A DNA stretch of 7,160 nt, from contig JAOZNO010000180.1 in NCBI GenBank assembly GCA_029933755.1, positions 1 through 7,160 of the forward strand, read 5' to 3'. The translations under genes were made by a program, and so were the position numbers. The notes under the pieces are model-generated. The model ran no database searches. It saw only the letters and a list, made by a program, of their open reading frames with translations, and had not been told where the DNA came from. Shown here piece after piece: positions 1 through 7,110 of this stretch; the stretch's first letter is position 1; every line of letters begins with the position of its first letter. The DNA comes from Bacteroidales bacterium. GTDB taxonomy: Bacteria > Bacteroidota > Bacteroidia > Bacteroidales > NBLH01.

Positions 1-164
1 TTTAAAATACTTTAATTAGTATTTGTCAACTAAACTAGACTTTTTCAATAAGCTCGTCTTAAAAATTGATTACTTACAAAAGTAAACCCTTGATTATTAA
101 GACTTTGTAAACATTAAGAGCCTAAAACTATCAACGGAATACTTATATTATATGCACCAATTAA
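1..164. other. Left-edge non-coding stretch, no gene recognised
   Basis: I see no coding frame, RNA gene or convincing promoter here. A short inverted repeat (TTACTT at 70-75, AAGTAA at 80-85) and a weaker one (TTAGT 16-20, ACTAA 29-33) are present, but neither is followed by a T-tract. A good TAnnTTTG element ahead of the metalloprotease gene could not be found. An ATG at 152 opens a different frame that stops after 16 codons, so it does not supply the start of the downstream gene. Confidence 0.5.
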
Positions 165-1625
165 TTGTTAATTACCTTGAAACAGAATTTGCTCCATTTT
201 AAATATATTTCCCAGTTTAAAATTTTTTCTCGTAAAATACAGAAATTGAAAGGTAGTTCAAAAACTCATCTTAGAATCGTATTCACCCTTGGTATTATAG
301 TTTTAAGCATATATGAAAGTTCCAGCCAATTCCTAAATGATGAGTTTTGTGGAAACAAAGAAGTTCTCACTTTAGATTATCGTAAAAAACCATGGAAAGG
401 AAAGAATCAATTTCTTTTAGATTACCTAAAAAAAATAGATTATAAAGATAATATAGATTCAGTAAGGTTCCGTATTCCTGTAAAGTTTTGGATATATAGA
501 AACGATGATGGTAGCGGTGGAGTAACAGATGAAAGAGTAAAGGTATTTATGGATTCTTTAAATCATTTTCACAAACTTAATAATACAGGTTTTAGATTTT
601 ATATAAGAGAAATTGAAAGTGTTAACAAAACAAAAAGACTGAATTTAGGGTATTTTGTAGAAGCTCCTTTGCAAACTATATTTAATCACACAAAAGCTTG
701 TGTTAACATTTATGTTTGTGATTTTATAAAAAAAAAGGCAAATGGAGCCACATATGTAGTACGTGGAACATATAATATTGTTACGAAGTCGGTTATGCTC
801 CAAAGAAATACTTCAAGCACGGGCCTAACTCATGAAATTGGGCACTATTTTGGCCTCTTACACCCACATCGCAACTATAAAAGTGGAAAGAACAAACAGG
901 AAAGCGTTAGTAGAACGAGAGCTTATAAAGGTTCACTAAAAAAAGGCTTAATATGTGAAAGAAATGGAGATGGTCTTGCAGATACTCCGGCAGAGCCAAG
1001 ATTAAACTTTCTGGTAGATAATAATTGTAATTTTAGTGGGCAGGCATTAACTGATAATTGGGGTGATCACTATCAGTCAGAAACGAACAACATAATGTCA
1101 TACCCAACCCACTACAAATGCAGAAACAACTTCACACTAAGTCAAAAATCAGTAATGCTTTACAAAGCATCAGAAAATAAATATGCAAAATATTGGAATA
1201 CAAAAGATTCAGCAAACAAAATATACCACTTTGACATTCATGAGCCAGACAATACGGTGAAAATGGCAAGCATTATTAAAAGTAATGAAAAACAGAATCA
1301 TACTTTTCATAAAATATTCACTACTGGAAAAAAGGGATTAGCTACTGATAAAACGGACTGGCTAAAGTTTGAGCTTAACACAGAAAACACGAGTAATATT
1401 CTAATTAAATTTACACCAGATAAAATAGTGAACGATGAAATAACTATTACTATTTATGATGAAGATAATAAGTTAATAAAAACCATTAACACAAGTAAAC
1501 AAATAGCTTCATCACAAATCCAGTTAAAAACCCTTAAAAGTGGATGGTACTTCATTGAAATTAATAAAAAGCAATCTGTTTCAAAAAAACTTTATAATTA
1601 TTCTGTTGAACTTATAATTGAATAA
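165..1625 (+). CDS. Secreted M43 (pappalysin/cytophagalysin-type) zinc metalloprotease
   Basis: This is a predicted exported zinc endopeptidase of the metzincin clan. The zinc motif HEIGHYFGLLH occupies residues 223-233, with ligands H223, H227 and H233 and catalytic E224. A Met-turn follows at M311-S312-Y313. The M43 signature DGxADTP is present (D273-T274-P275), with Cys at 264, 288 and 319, positions typical of the disulfides around the active site in this family. The catalytic domain begins near residue 102 (IPVKFWIYRNDDGSGG). C62-G63 lies where M43 zymogens such as ulilysin carry a cysteine switch. Residues about 395-486 look like a beta-rich PPC-type C-terminal domain. I see no clear type IX secretion tail. 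The start is uncertain: this frame opens with TTG, and its first ATG is codon 129, inside the catalytic domain. A TTG at 246 would give a compact signal peptide (MKGSSKTHLRIVFTLG...). Family call firm; substrate unknown. Confidence 0.88.
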   Translation: MLITLKQNLLHFKYISQFKIFSRKIQKLKGSSKTHLRIVFTLGIIVLSIYESSSQFLNDEFCGNKEVLTLDYRKKPWKGKNQFLLDYLKKIDYKDNIDSVRFRIPVKFWIYRNDDGSGGVTDERVKVFMDSLNHFHKLNNTGFRFYIREIESVNKTKRLNLGYFVEAPLQTIFNHTKACVNIYVCDFIKKKANGATYVVRGTYNIVTKSVMLQRNTSSTGLTHEIGHYFGLLHPHRNYKSGKNKQESVSRTRAYKGSLKKGLICERNGDGLADTPAEPRLNFLVDNNCNFSGQALTDNWGDHYQSETNNIMSYPTHYKCRNNFTLSQKSVMLYKASENKYAKYWNTKDSANKIYHFDIHEPDNTVKMASIIKSNEKQNHTFHKIFTTGKKGLATDKTDWLKFELNTENTSNILIKFTPDKIVNDEITITIYDEDNKLIKTINTSKQIASSQIQLKTLKSGWYFIEINKKQSVSKKLYNYSVELIIE

Positions 1626-1655
1626 AAAAAGCCGCAAATACATAAATTTGCAGCT
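1624..1655. terminator. Bidirectional rho-independent terminator between convergent genes
   Basis: The arms AGC-C-GCAAAT (1630-1639) and ATTTGC-A-GCT (1646-1655) form a 9-pair stem interrupted by one C/A mismatch, around the 6-nt loop ACATAA. Read on the minus strand, the stem is followed at once by a T run (1630-1624 read in reverse), giving a strong intrinsic terminator for the minus-strand cluster. On the + strand it is followed by AATTTTAA, a weaker T-tract that could terminate the metalloprotease transcript. The structure overlaps the metalloprotease stop codon region. Confidence 0.8.
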
Positions 1656-1679
1656 AATTTTAAGTCTATATAATCAGGA

Positions 1680-1859
1680 TCAACCTGCTTCCATATTTTC
1701 AGCTCCAGGCAGCATTCCAACGAGTTTTGTAGGATCGTGTATTAATACAGGTATATGTTGTGGACAAATCCATAATTGTTTCCCTTGAAATTCTAATCGA
1801 ACTAAAGGTATTTCCATATCTGTCTTTTCACAGAATAAACAGGATTTTTTTTCAGACAT
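1680..1859 (-). CDS. Small CxxC...CxxH zinc-ribbon-like protein, conserved hypothetical
   Basis: This 59-residue protein has unknown function. It carries two paired metal-ligand motifs, C7-x2-C10 (CLFC) and C32-x2-H35 (CPQH), which suggest one bound zinc ion. The C-terminal half reads IPVLIHDPTKLVGMLPGAE (residues 36-54), the sort of invariant-looking string that marks a conserved family. I recall similar small proteins in Bacteroidota but cannot give a family name. The frame is open upstream to 1907, but the ATG at 1859 is preferred: the 16 extra residues are low-complexity Lys/Asn/Ile, and a promoter at 1905-1936 would start transcription inside the longer version. There is no signal peptide or membrane segment, so it is probably cytoplasmic. 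It is the last gene before the terminator, 109 nt beyond the prenyltransferase gene. Confidence 0.8.
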   Translation of the reverse strand: MSEKKSCLFCEKTDMEIPLVRLEFQGKQLWICPQHIPVLIHDPTKLVGMLPGAENMEAG

Positions 1860-1904
1860 AATTTTTATTTTATACGAATTATTAGTTTTTAATATATTAA
1901 GATA

Positions 1905-1936
1905 CAAATGTCAGTATTTTAACATAAACACGCAAA
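1905..1936 (-). promoter_or_regulatory. Bacteroidota-type promoter for the small zinc-ribbon gene
   Basis: On the minus strand there is a TTTG box (1936-1933), a 20-nt spacer, then GACATTTG (1912-1905). The Bacteroidota primary sigma consensus is TTTG, 19-21 nt, TAnnTTTG; the match is exact in the upstream box and spacing, with one mismatch in the -7 box. Transcription would begin near 1898, about 40 nt before the ATG at 1859. This would let the small gene be expressed independently of the upstream cluster. It is a sequence match only. Confidence 0.5.
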
Positions 1937-1968
1937 TATTATTCTAATAATATTGCATTTTCAATTAA

Positions 1969-2829
1969 TTATCCAACAAAAAGAGCGAGTATTGTAAAAA
2001 AAGCAAAAACAACACTTGCAATTCCATTAGTTGTAAAAAATGCAATATTCACCTTTGACAGGTCATTAATTTTTACAATTGTGTGCTGATAAAATAATAA
2101 AGCAATAAAAATTATAGCACCCAACCAATACCACAGTGCAAAATCAGCATAAATACCAGCAATTACAATTAAAATTGCAGCTAAAAAGTGTAAAATACCC
2201 GAAATTACTAATGCATTTTTTTTTCCTGCAAAAACAGGAATAGAATTAAGTAACTGCTCTTTATCAAACTCATCATCCTGCAATGCATAAATAATATCAA
2301 AGCCACTAGTCCACAGCAAAACAATAAAAGAAAAAATAAGTGGAATAATATCAAATCCCCCAGTCACTGATAAATAAGCTCCTATGGGCGCAAGGGCAAG
2401 TCCCAGCCCTAATATAAAATGACATAGAAATGTAAATCTTTTGGTGTAACTATAACCCAAAACCACGAATAAAGCAATTGGTGAAAGAAAAAATACAAGA
2501 TTATTAATAAACCATGTTGTTACAATAAACAAAACAGAATTAACAATTACAAAATAAATTGCTGAGCCTGAACTAAGTTTCCCTGAAGGTATTTCTCGTT
2601 GTTCTGTTCTGGGGTTAATTTTATCAATATCTTTATCAATGTAACGATTAAATGCCATAGCAGCATTCCTTGCGAAAATCATACAAAACATTACATAAAT
2701 AAGTATTAACCAATTAAAAGAATAATCAGCATATTGGGTAGCAAGAAAAAAACCAATTAATGCAAATGGGAGAGCAAAAATTGTATGACTAAATTTAACT
2801 AAAGAAAGGTATTTTTTTATAAAATCCAT
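1969..2829 (-). CDS. UbiA-family polyprenyltransferase, MqnP/4-hydroxybenzoate polyprenyltransferase-like
   Basis: This integral membrane enzyme is predicted to transfer a polyprenyl chain onto an aromatic ring during quinone synthesis. In Bacteroidota, which use menaquinone, the likely role is the MqnP-type prenylation step of the futalosine pathway, though that is inference. The first Asp-rich motif is N61-x3-D65-x3-D69 (NRYIDKDID), followed by NPRT at 72-75 and REIPSG. The second is D185-x3-D189 within FDIIYALQDDEFD. Together they bind the Mg-diphosphate of the prenyl donor. The rest is a series of about eight or nine hydrophobic helices, and the length of 286 residues is normal. The ATG at 2829 is chosen over an upstream TTG at 2841, which would overlap the siaC-like stop and add only MILS. 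It lies 8 nt after that stop, so the two genes are probably co-transcribed and perhaps translationally coupled. Alternatives are another UbiA-type substrate, such as 1,4-dihydroxy-2-naphthoate (MenA), but the NPRT/REIPSG motifs favour the UbiA/MqnP branch. Confidence 0.88.
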   Translation of the reverse strand: MDFIKKYLSLVKFSHTIFALPFALIGFFLATQYADYSFNWLILIYVMFCMIFARNAAMAFNRYIDKDIDKINPRTEQREIPSGKLSSGSAIYFVIVNSVLFIVTTWFINNLVFFLSPIALFVVLGYSYTKRFTFLCHFILGLGLALAPIGAYLSVTGGFDIIPLIFSFIVLLWTSGFDIIYALQDDEFDKEQLLNSIPVFAGKKNALVISGILHFLAAILIVIAGIYADFALWYWLGAIIFIALLFYQHTIVKINDLSKVNIAFFTTNGIASVVFAFFTILALFVG

Positions 2830-2837
2830 ACTCAAAA

Positions 2838-3230
2838 TCAATCTGTAAATGGAATTATATTTATATCAAGATCACTTTCTTCCATATAGTCATCCACTTC
2901 TTCCTGTACAACTTCTACATCAATGTCTCTACAATACCAATTTACTTCAACCTGTCCACCTTTTTCTTCATATAATTTTAACAAATCAAATATATCAAGA
3001 ACAGATCTGGAACTTGAGGTGTTATAATAATTTAGTTTCACGTTAAATTCAACTGGCTTATTCACTTCAATAAAATATTTATCCAGCCATTCAAGCAAAG
3101 GGAGATAAAATTGTGTTGTATCTTCCAAATACGATTTCCCTGAAATTGTACAAACTCCCGTTTCAACATTAAAATCTACAGTAGGGATGTAATAGTTGCC
3201 AAGTTCCCCTTCAATATATAAGTTTTCCAT
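2838..3230 (-). CDS. SiaC family (DUF1987) regulatory phosphoprotein
   Basis: This 130-residue cytoplasmic protein resembles SiaC of Pseudomonas aeruginosa. There SiaC is phosphorylated by the SiaB kinase, dephosphorylated by the SiaA PP2C phosphatase, and in its unmodified form activates the diguanylate cyclase SiaD. Family features visible here are the N-terminal beta strands (LYIEGE...VDFNVETGVCTISGKSY), the PLLEWLDKYF helix (44-53), and a central LNYYNTSSSRSVLDIFDLL segment (67-85). The phosphorylated residue should lie in this T71-S72-S73-S74 cluster; T71 is the probable equivalent of SiaC Thr68, by my own recall-based alignment. The C-terminus is acidic (VVQEEVDDYMEESD), as is common in the family. 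It lies 18 nt downstream of a SpoIIE/PP2C phosphatase gene, which fits a phosphatase-substrate pair. No SiaB-like kinase or SiaD-like cyclase is in the window, so the output here is unknown. Confidence 0.85.
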   Translation of the reverse strand: MENLYIEGELGNYYIPTVDFNVETGVCTISGKSYLEDTTQFYLPLLEWLDKYFIEVNKPVEFNVKLNYYNTSSSRSVLDIFDLLKLYEEKGGQVEVNWYCRDIDVEVVQEEVDDYMEESDLDINIIPFTD

Positions 3231-3248
3231 TGTAATGAAATATTTGTA

Positions 3249-5225
3249 TTATATTTTTACTCCTAAAATTGTTATATCATCAATTTGTAACTCATTCCCT
3301 TTATGGATATCAAGTGCATTAACTATTGAACTTTGCTGTTCATCAATAGATTTACCCAAATTATTATTTAATAATTCCATAAAGTTTTGTCTTCCATACT
3401 TACGCCTTTTTGGCGACTGAAGATCTAAAAAGCCATCAGTTGTCAAATAAAGGTTCTCACCTTTCTTTAAATGTATTGTATGCGACTCAAAAGCTTTTAT
3501 CGTCTTTTTTCTTAAACGTGCTCTTCCTCCAATTCCTCTAACAGTGCCTTTTATATAGCCAATCTCATTATTATCCGTATAAAACAAAGGTCTTTTGGCA
3601 CCAGCAAATTCTATTTCACTTTGCCCATTTTCCTGATGTTTAATTTTACAAATACACATATCCATACCATCATTATTCATAGTTTCATCCTGCATTAAGG
3701 CTACATGTAATCGTTGATCCACCCCTTCAAGAATCTCTGCTGGATCTGTTATTTTTCGTTCATTTACTACTTCAACCAATAATCGGTTTCCAATCATTGA
3801 CATAAATGCTCCGGGAACACCATGTCCGGTACAATCAACTACTGCAAAAATGCTTGTATTGGTTTCCTTAAAATGTGTAAACCAATAGAAATCACCGCTA
3901 ACAATATCTTTTGGCTGAAAAATAATAAATGACTCAAAATACTTATCAATATTAGTTTTTATAGGTAATATTGCCTGTTGAATTGTTTTTGCGTAAGTTA
4001 TACTATCAATAATTTTTTTACTCTTTTTTGCTATTTCCTCATTCTTAGCTTCTAATCTAGCATTTGTTTTCTGTTTTAACCTATAGTTTTGGTAAACAAC
4101 TACAAATAAGATGACAAAAAATAGTAAACCGGCAATAGAAAACATCAGCATAAGATTCTTATTTTTAATCTCCATTTGCTGAATTGCTATCTTATTTTTA
4201 GCCTCTTCTATTTCTTGCTCAACCAAATATATCATTACCTGCCTATGTTGCAACTCAACGCTATCTTCACGTGATCTAACATTCATTTTATCAAGTGCCA
4301 ACTGAAGTTTGGCTGATTTTACCATTTCTTCTTTAAACATCACCATTGACTCCAGGAATACAATACTATCTTTTTTAGATTTATTGACATTCAACTCTAA
4401 TGACGTTATTGTTTTACGGTATTTTTTTATATCATCCCGTTCATAAAAACCCTTATCCTTTATACCTATTTTTTTTAAATCATCTTTACTATTTGATGAC
4501 ACAATACTTTCGTCAGGTTCAACAATGTCAGGAATTTCAAGATAGGCATTTGAAATAATTTCGGCAGATTTCAGTTTAGCCGTATTAATAATAAGTACTG
4601 ATTCTTCTCTTGTTAATAATACTAAGCTATCTATTTTTTGAAGTGCCTGATTATATATTAAATTAATTTCAGCCTGAGTATCAGGATTCAGATCCTCCAC
4701 TATTTCTTTAAACTCTTCTTTTTTTGCTGTAATCTCCTCCTCTTTTTTCAACTCATTATTTTCAGCATCTTTTACAGCAGGTGAAAAATTTGTATTGTTT
4801 TTTGTAAATGAACCATTTTCGTTAATTGCAAAGGCTGCTTCATATCCACCTGTTTGTCCAGAAGTAGTAATTTTTGTAGAATTTAATGAAAAGATAATTG
4901 GCTTTGTAGTGATTCCATTACTCTTTTCTTTATCCAGCTTGGTTGATATTAGTATTTTCTTAACCGGAAGACCTTTTTTTTTAAAAATCAGCACATATTC
5001 CTTTTGCGTTTTTAAAGTTACATTAAACTTACCAGTAATACTGGTTTTAGTACTATCAACAAATTTAGAATTTTCAGAAACCAGTACTGTTGCATTTTTC
5101 ACTAGCTTATTATCCAGCATTAATACACCTTTTAAAATGAAATTACTCTGTGCATTAACGGATACAAGACAAAAAACAATAAATGTTAATAATACTACTC
5201 CTTTTTTCAAGTATAATTTACTCAT
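3249..5225 (-). CDS. Membrane-anchored SpoIIE/PP2C-type Ser/Thr phosphatase with extracytoplasmic sensor region
   Basis: The predicted protein (658 residues) is a transmembrane protein phosphatase. Residues 1-26 are a signal peptide (basic start, hydrophobic core, VNAQ end). Residues about 29-100 look like a carboxypeptidase-regulatory-like beta sandwich (LKGVLMLDNKLVKNATVLV). Residues 150-355 are Glu/Lys-rich with long helices that probably form coiled coils. One membrane helix lies at about 357-379. The linker DSITYAKTIQQAILP (407-421) is characteristic of Bacteroidota SpoIIE proteins. The catalytic domain covers about 430-658, with metal-binding motifs SGDFYW (D445), VVDCTGHGVPGAF (D464), NDGMD (519-522), TTDG (D597) and DDITILG (D649, D650). 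All the acidic residues expected of a PP2C appear present. The SiaC-like gene lies directly downstream, so SiaC is the obvious candidate substrate, by analogy with SiaA. Related proteins often carry TPR or 7TM sensors instead. Catalytic call strong; sensor domain call moderate. Confidence 0.9.
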   Translation of the reverse strand: MSKLYLKKGVVLLTFIVFCLVSVNAQSNFILKGVLMLDNKLVKNATVLVSENSKFVDSTKTSITGKFNVTLKTQKEYVLIFKKKGLPVKKILISTKLDKEKSNGITTKPIIFSLNSTKITTSGQTGGYEAAFAINENGSFTKNNTNFSPAVKDAENNELKKEEEITAKKEEFKEIVEDLNPDTQAEINLIYNQALQKIDSLVLLTREESVLIINTAKLKSAEIISNAYLEIPDIVEPDESIVSSNSKDDLKKIGIKDKGFYERDDIKKYRKTITSLELNVNKSKKDSIVFLESMVMFKEEMVKSAKLQLALDKMNVRSREDSVELQHRQVMIYLVEQEIEEAKNKIAIQQMEIKNKNLMLMFSIAGLLFFVILFVVVYQNYRLKQKTNARLEAKNEEIAKKSKKIIDSITYAKTIQQAILPIKTNIDKYFESFIIFQPKDIVSGDFYWFTHFKETNTSIFAVVDCTGHGVPGAFMSMIGNRLLVEVVNERKITDPAEILEGVDQRLHVALMQDETMNNDGMDMCICKIKHQENGQSEIEFAGAKRPLFYTDNNEIGYIKGTVRGIGGRARLRKKTIKAFESHTIHLKKGENLYLTTDGFLDLQSPKRRKYGRQNFMELLNNNLGKSIDEQQSSIVNALDIHKGNELQIDDITILGVKI

Positions 5226-5460
5226 AATACAGTAAAAACTACATTATTAAATTAAAATTTAAATTTAGTATAATTAACTTAAATTGGAATATTTTCTTTA
5301 GATATTTATTAAAATATTATTAACCCTTTAACTATAATTCCACTCTTAATTTTAAATTTGAATTATTCAGAATCTCAAAATGACATTTAGCAACTAAAAT
5401 GCAACATACATTAATTATAAATTAATATTTTTGCAGCAATTTATATATAAACCTACAGTA
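5226..5460. other. Divergent intergenic region, extremely AT-rich
   Basis: This 235-nt stretch separates the start of the minus-strand phosphatase cluster from the + strand transporter gene and must carry promoters for both. It contains runs of AAATTT and TTAA but no stable hairpin that I can see and no coding frame worth calling. A clear -7 element is visible only for the transporter (5426-5433). The best minus-strand candidate, TCATTTTG at 5383-5376, has one mismatch to TAnnTTTG and no good upstream box. Confidence 0.6.
5426..5433 (+). promoter_or_regulatory. TAnnTTTG -7 element for the transporter gene
   Basis: TATTTTTG followed by C matches the Bacteroidota -7 consensus TAnnTTTG exactly. 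Transcription would start about 7 nt later, near 5440, leaving a 5' leader of roughly 20 nt before the ATG at 5461. No TTTG box is seen at the expected upstream distance. The element overlaps the TTG at 5431 that would open a longer frame, which argues that this TTG is not a start codon. Confidence 0.5.
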
Positions 5461-7050
5461 ATGTTAGATTTTTTTTCACACGGATATATTGCACTTTTTA
5501 TTATAATTGCATTTGGGATGATTATTGGCCGTATTAAGATATTTGGTTTTTCATTTGATATTTCTGCAGTAATTTTCGTTGCTCTTTTTCTTGGTCATTA
5601 TGGAATGGTTGTTCCTGATGATTTTATGAAACTTGGTTTGCTTTTGTTTATTTTCACCATTGGAATACAGGCCGGACCAGGATTTTTCGAAGCCTTTCAA
5701 AAATATGGCAGAGCTTTAATAGTTACAACATTACTAGCTCTTAGCAGTGCAGTAATTGTTCTTATTATTTTAACAAAAACCTTTCATTTAGACCATAACC
5801 TGGCAATAGGGATTTTTAATGGTGCTTTAACAAGTACCCCGGGACTAGCTGCAGCAATAGAAAGTACAAATTCGCCTTTAGCAACTGTAGGCTATGGAAT
5901 TGCATATACTTTTGGTGTAATTGGTGTAATACTTTCAATAAACATTCTACCCATTATTTTTAAAGTGAAAATAAAAAATGAAGAAATTGATTATCAAAAC
6001 AACATCAAAAAAGACAATCCTGAATTATTTAGCCAAAATCTGATAATTGAAAACCCCAACCTGAATAACAAAAAAATATCTGAATTAAAAATTAAAAAAA
6101 TGGCCGATGTGGTATTGGCAAAAGTATTGCATGAAGGTAACGTTTTACCAGTTAAAAAAGACACTATATTGTTTACAGGGGATTTAATAAAAGTTACGGG
6201 TTCAAAAACAGCAATTGATCAGGCAAAAATTGTTATTGGAAAAAACAGCGACAAAAAATTCCCACCCACAAAAGAAATTGTTACAGAGTGGATTTTAATT
6301 ACAAACAAGGCTATAGTTAACAAAAAATACAGCCAACTGGATTTAAGTACAAATCATAATGTTACTATTCTTAAAATAAAACGAAGTGGAATTGAAATAA
6401 CACCTAAATCTTCAAGTATTTTTAAATTCGGTGATTGTATACAAATTACTGGTGGAAAGCCTGGTATTACAGCAACAAAAAAAATACTAGGTAATGACAC
6501 AAAAAAACTTTCACATACTGACTTTTTACCTATTGCATTAGGTATCATTCTAGGAGTTTTACTAGGGAATATAAATATTCCTATAGGTGGATTTATCATA
6601 AATTTGGGTATGACTGGAGGAATACTTGCTTCCGGCATATTTTTAAGCAGACTTGGCAAAACGGGCTCTGTTATTTGGTCAATGTCTGGCCCGGCAAATC
6701 AATTATTAAGAGAATTAGGACTTCTGCTTTTTATGGCATCTGTTGGCACAAAAGCCGGTGTTACTTTTATAGAAACTATTAAAATTTATGGTTTTGAACT
6801 AATTTTCTCCAGTATAATAATTGCTATTGTTCCAATTATTTCTGGTGCTGCTATTGGAAAATTAGTTTTTAAAATGAATTTCCTAACACTACTAGGTGTT
6901 GTAACCGGTGCAATGACCAGTACACCAGGTCTAGCAGTAGTTAACTCAAAAAGTGACTGTAATGCTGCACCAATTGCATATGCAACTGTTTATCCTGTAG
7001 CTTTAGTTTTTATTATAATTATTTCGCAATTACTGCCAAAAATCCTATAA
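5461..7050 (+). CDS. AspT/YidE/YbjL-type transporter with two central TrkA-C domains
   Basis: This predicted inner-membrane exchanger belongs to the aspartate:alanine exchanger family; the substrate cannot be read from the sequence. It shows the duplicated family layout: an N-terminal bundle of about five or six helices (residues 1-180), two RCK_C/TrkA-C regulatory domains (about 191-260 and 276-344), and a second helical bundle (about 352-529). Each membrane half carries the signature GAxTSTPGLA: residues 121-130 in the first and 483-492 in the second. Length, 529 residues, agrees with E. coli YidE and YbjL and with AspT (540-560). The ATG at 5461 is chosen over an in-frame TTG at 5431 because a -7 promoter element overlaps that TTG and the hydrophobic helix begins right after MLDFFSHGY. 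No aspartate decarboxylase gene is adjacent, so an AspT-like decarboxylation cycle is not supported here. It appears to be a single-gene transcript. Confidence 0.88.
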   Translation: MLDFFSHGYIALFIIIAFGMIIGRIKIFGFSFDISAVIFVALFLGHYGMVVPDDFMKLGLLLFIFTIGIQAGPGFFEAFQKYGRALIVTTLLALSSAVIVLIILTKTFHLDHNLAIGIFNGALTSTPGLAAAIESTNSPLATVGYGIAYTFGVIGVILSINILPIIFKVKIKNEEIDYQNNIKKDNPELFSQNLIIENPNLNNKKISELKIKKMADVVLAKVLHEGNVLPVKKDTILFTGDLIKVTGSKTAIDQAKIVIGKNSDKKFPPTKEIVTEWILITNKAIVNKKYSQLDLSTNHNVTILKIKRSGIEITPKSSSIFKFGDCIQITGGKPGITATKKILGNDTKKLSHTDFLPIALGIILGVLLGNINIPIGGFIINLGMTGGILASGIFLSRLGKTGSVIWSMSGPANQLLRELGLLLFMASVGTKAGVTFIETIKIYGFELIFSSIIIAIVPIISGAAIGKLVFKMNFLTLLGVVTGAMTSTPGLAVVNSKSDCNAAPIAYATVYPVALVFIIIISQLLPKIL

Positions 7051-7051
7051 T

Positions 7052-7075
7052 GTACCACAGCTCTCCCGAGCTGTG
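7052..7075 (+). repeat. REP-like hairpin, copy 1 (GTAC variant)
   Basis: GTAC is followed by a perfect 8-bp stem, CACAGCTC (7056-7063) and GAGCTGTG (7068-7075), around a TCCC loop. It begins 1 nt after the transporter stop codon, so it may also protect the 3' end or attenuate transcription, although there is no T-tract. It is identical over 24 nt to the copy at 7136-7159. Confidence 0.75.
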
Positions 7076-7110
7076 ATTCATAACTTGAAATATTCAAATC
7101 AACAAACTCA

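Noticed and set aside
70..85. TTACTT-ACAA-AAGTAA inverted repeat as an operator or terminator
   Set aside because: A 6-bp AT-rich stem without a T-tract is expected by chance at this base composition.
152..202. Short frame from ATG 152 as a leader peptide
   Set aside because: It has 16 codons with no regulatory pattern such as codon runs or an attenuator hairpin, and no promoter was found.
2849..3046. 65-residue + strand frame
   Set aside because: It is the antisense shadow of the siaC-like gene, with no recognisable domain and no promoter.
3196..3420. 74-residue + strand frame
   Set aside because: It runs antisense across the phosphatase end and the siaC start; its composition is that of a reversed coding frame.
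4795..5235. 146-residue + strand hydrophobic frame
   Set aside because: It is antisense to the N-terminal part of the phosphatase, whose signal peptide and domain structure are clear; the hydrophobicity comes from reversed Lys/Glu/Asn codons.
5376..5383. Minus-strand TCATTTTG as promoter for the phosphatase cluster
   Set aside because: It has one mismatch to TAnnTTTG, and the only upstream candidate is GTTG at 18 nt; the match is too weak in such AT-rich DNA.
6354..6659. 101-residue minus strand frame
   Set aside because: It lies wholly inside the transporter gene, which has intact family motifs; nothing in the reverse translation is recognisable.
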